A stretch of DNA of 64,000 nt. It comes from Ammoniphilus sp. CFH 90114. GTDB taxonomy: Bacteria; Bacillota; Bacilli; Aneurinibacillales; RAOX-1. The translations under genes and the position numbers were made by a program. Location: assembly GCF_004123195.1 (NCBI RefSeq), contig NZ_SDLI01000001.1, forward strand, positions 546,133 through 610,132, given 5' to 3'. Below are positions 63,383 to 64,000 of this stretch, piece after piece. Under the pieces are notes generated by a model. That model saw nothing but the letters and a program-made list of their open reading frames with translations, did no database searches and was not told where the DNA came from. How positions within the stretch are numbered: position 1 is the stretch's first letter; the number at the start of each line of letters is the position of its first letter.

Positions 63383-63580
63383 ATGAGTTGGGCAGTCATC
63401 ATTCTCATGATATTTTTAGTTATATTATCTCTTAGTTGGCTTAATACTAGAAGGCGCGTACCCGCGAAGGCTGAAACGCTGGTCTATCTCCAAGGGCGTA
63501 ATATGATGAATAATCCAGATTCGGATGCAGATATGCAAGAGCAATACAATTACCGAAAAGACACCAAAGAGGACGATTAA
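63383..63580 (+). CDS. Small membrane protein
   Basis: A 65-residue protein with an N-terminal membrane helix (AVIILMIFLVILSLSWL, residues 4-20) and a hydrophilic, acidic tail (DSDADMQEQYNYRKDTKEDD). AAAGGGCGGG precedes the ATG. Its longer upstream frame is without support. The next small gene starts 41 bases after its stop codon, likely in the same transcript. Family not recognised. Confidence 0.65.
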   Translation: MSWAVIILMIFLVILSLSWLNTRRRVPAKAETLVYLQGRNMMNNPDSDADMQEQYNYRKDTKEDD

Positions 63581-63621
63581 GCTTTTGGACATACTACCCC
63601 TATGGGGAGGTGGAAAAACAA

Positions 63622-63738
63622 ATGGCATTAAAAGAACAAGCAAACATGAAGAAAACCCCGAGGAACCGCAACGGTTTAATGAGAGATGGCGTACCATTGG
63701 AAAAAGGGAAAATTAGTATTGAACCCAAGAAGAGATAA
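63622..63738 (+). CDS. Very small basic protein
   Basis: A 38-residue protein starting MALKEQANMKKTPRNRNGLM and ending ISIEPKKR. It is strongly basic. GGGGAGGTGG lies 9 bases before the ATG. A solid terminator follows 11 bases after the stop. It could be a spore or ribosome-associated peptide, but this is a guess; family unknown. Confidence 0.55.
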   Translation: MALKEQANMKKTPRNRNGLMRDGVPLEKGKISIEPKKR

Positions 63739-63748
63739 AACTTTGGAA

Positions 63749-63788
63749 AGAGGCATTCTGCAGCGGTTGCTGTGAGAATGCCTTTTTT
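63749..63788 (+). terminator. Terminator before the thiD-like gene
   Basis: GGCATTCT pairs with AGAATGCC across a 15-base loop, followed by TTTTTT. Confidence 0.88.
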
Positions 63789-63917
63789 AGTATGAATAAA
63801 CTAATTCAGCTAGATAATGGGAAGTCGACTTCCCTCTTGTAATCCTCAAAGAAATATCCTATGCTTACGATAACTTTCCATAAATGGTCTATTTTTAGTC
63901 TGGGGGGAACATAAGGA

Positions 63918-64000
63918 ATGAAGATATCGAGAGCCTTAACGATTGCTGGGTCTGATAGCGGTGGGGGTGCAGGCATTCAAGCGGATTTAAAAACATTTAC
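63918..64000 (+). CDS. thiD: Hydroxymethylpyrimidine (phosphomethylpyrimidine) kinase, 5' end only
   Basis: The first 27 codons before the window ends: ISRALTIAGSDSGGGAGIQA then DLKTF, which is the unmistakable start of ThiD/PdxK-type kinases (the AGSDSGGGAGIQAD motif). It phosphorylates the thiamine precursor HMP. The start ATG follows GGGGGGAACATAAGG. The remainder lies beyond position 64000, so ThiD and pyridoxal-kinase variants cannot be separated. Confidence 0.85.
   Translation, partial: MKISRALTIAGSDSGGGAGIQADLKTF

Noticed and set aside
1-64000. CRISPR array, insertion sequence, prophage or tRNA
   Set aside because: No repeated spacer units, transposase motifs, integrase, or tRNA-like cloverleaf was seen; gene order is core-like throughout.

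Overview
The window is chromosomal core DNA of a low-GC, endospore-forming Firmicute of the order Bacillales. Spore genes (spoIIIE, spoVS, cotE), strong AGGAGG-type ribosome binding sites, many TTG/GTG starts and an S-box riboswitch all point there. The gene order dapG-dapA-rnj-tepA-ylzJ-spoIIIE-ymfF/H/I-ymfK-ymfM-pgsA-cinA-recA-rny-ymdB-spoVS-miaB-ricA-cotE-mutS-mutL-miaA-hfq follows the Bacillus subtilis dapG-to-hfq region. rimO between the RodZ-like gene and pgsA, a DEAD-box helicase between cinA and recA, and korAB before miaB suggest a Paenibacillaceae/Brevibacillus-like lineage (inference, not proven). No rRNA, tRNA, CRISPR array, insertion sequence or prophage was seen.

Region by region: 1-4,100 holds lysine/diaminopimelate synthesis (dapG, dapA) and ribonuclease J. 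4,200-7,900 holds tepA, ylzJ and the spoIIIE translocase. 7,950-11,600 holds a tiny zinc-ribbon protein and the ymfF-ymfH-ymfI set tied to EF-P modification. 11,600-16,980 holds an unexplained structured RNA candidate, ymfK, rodZ, rimO, pgsA and cinA. 17,000-24,930 holds a DEAD-box helicase, recA with a LexA-type box, recX, rny, ymdB, spoVS and a dipeptidase. 25,150-28,390 holds the 2-oxoacid:ferredoxin oxidoreductase pair and a methylase. 28,450-33,900 holds small proteins, miaB, ricA, cotE and a putative amidoligase. 33,900-43,060 holds mutS, a 3D/SLH protein, a metallo-beta-lactamase-fold hydrolase, mutL, a methyltransferase, miaA and hfq.

From 43,200 to 47,390 an S-box riboswitch precedes metQ-metN-metI and a methionine-salvage aminotransferase, a coherent methionine uptake and recycling unit with an extra terminator between metQ and metN. 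47,450-58,230 is a mixed stretch: small alarmone synthetase, ispG, a cyclodeaminase-like protein, a HAD phosphatase, topB, NAD kinase, speD and several small unrecognised proteins, plus a likely independent small RNA near 56,760-56,833. From 58,268 to 63,220 the genes run on the minus strand: pyruvate phosphate dikinase, a GNAT acetyltransferase with a tiny partner, a crotonase-fold protein and a cyclase. Two small plus-strand genes and the first codons of a thiD-like kinase close the window.

The best candidates for something undescribed are: (i) the gene beside cotE that joins a decayed ATP-grasp-like half to an intact-looking glutamine-synthetase-fold amidoligase half; (ii) a 100-bp-spaced direct repeat with palindromes in front of cotE; (iii) the structured RNA candidate at 11,641-11,755; (iv) the small RNA candidate at 56,757-56,833; and (v) a stand-alone protein resembling sigma factor region 1.1. 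Functions come from recognising families by eye; no database search was possible.
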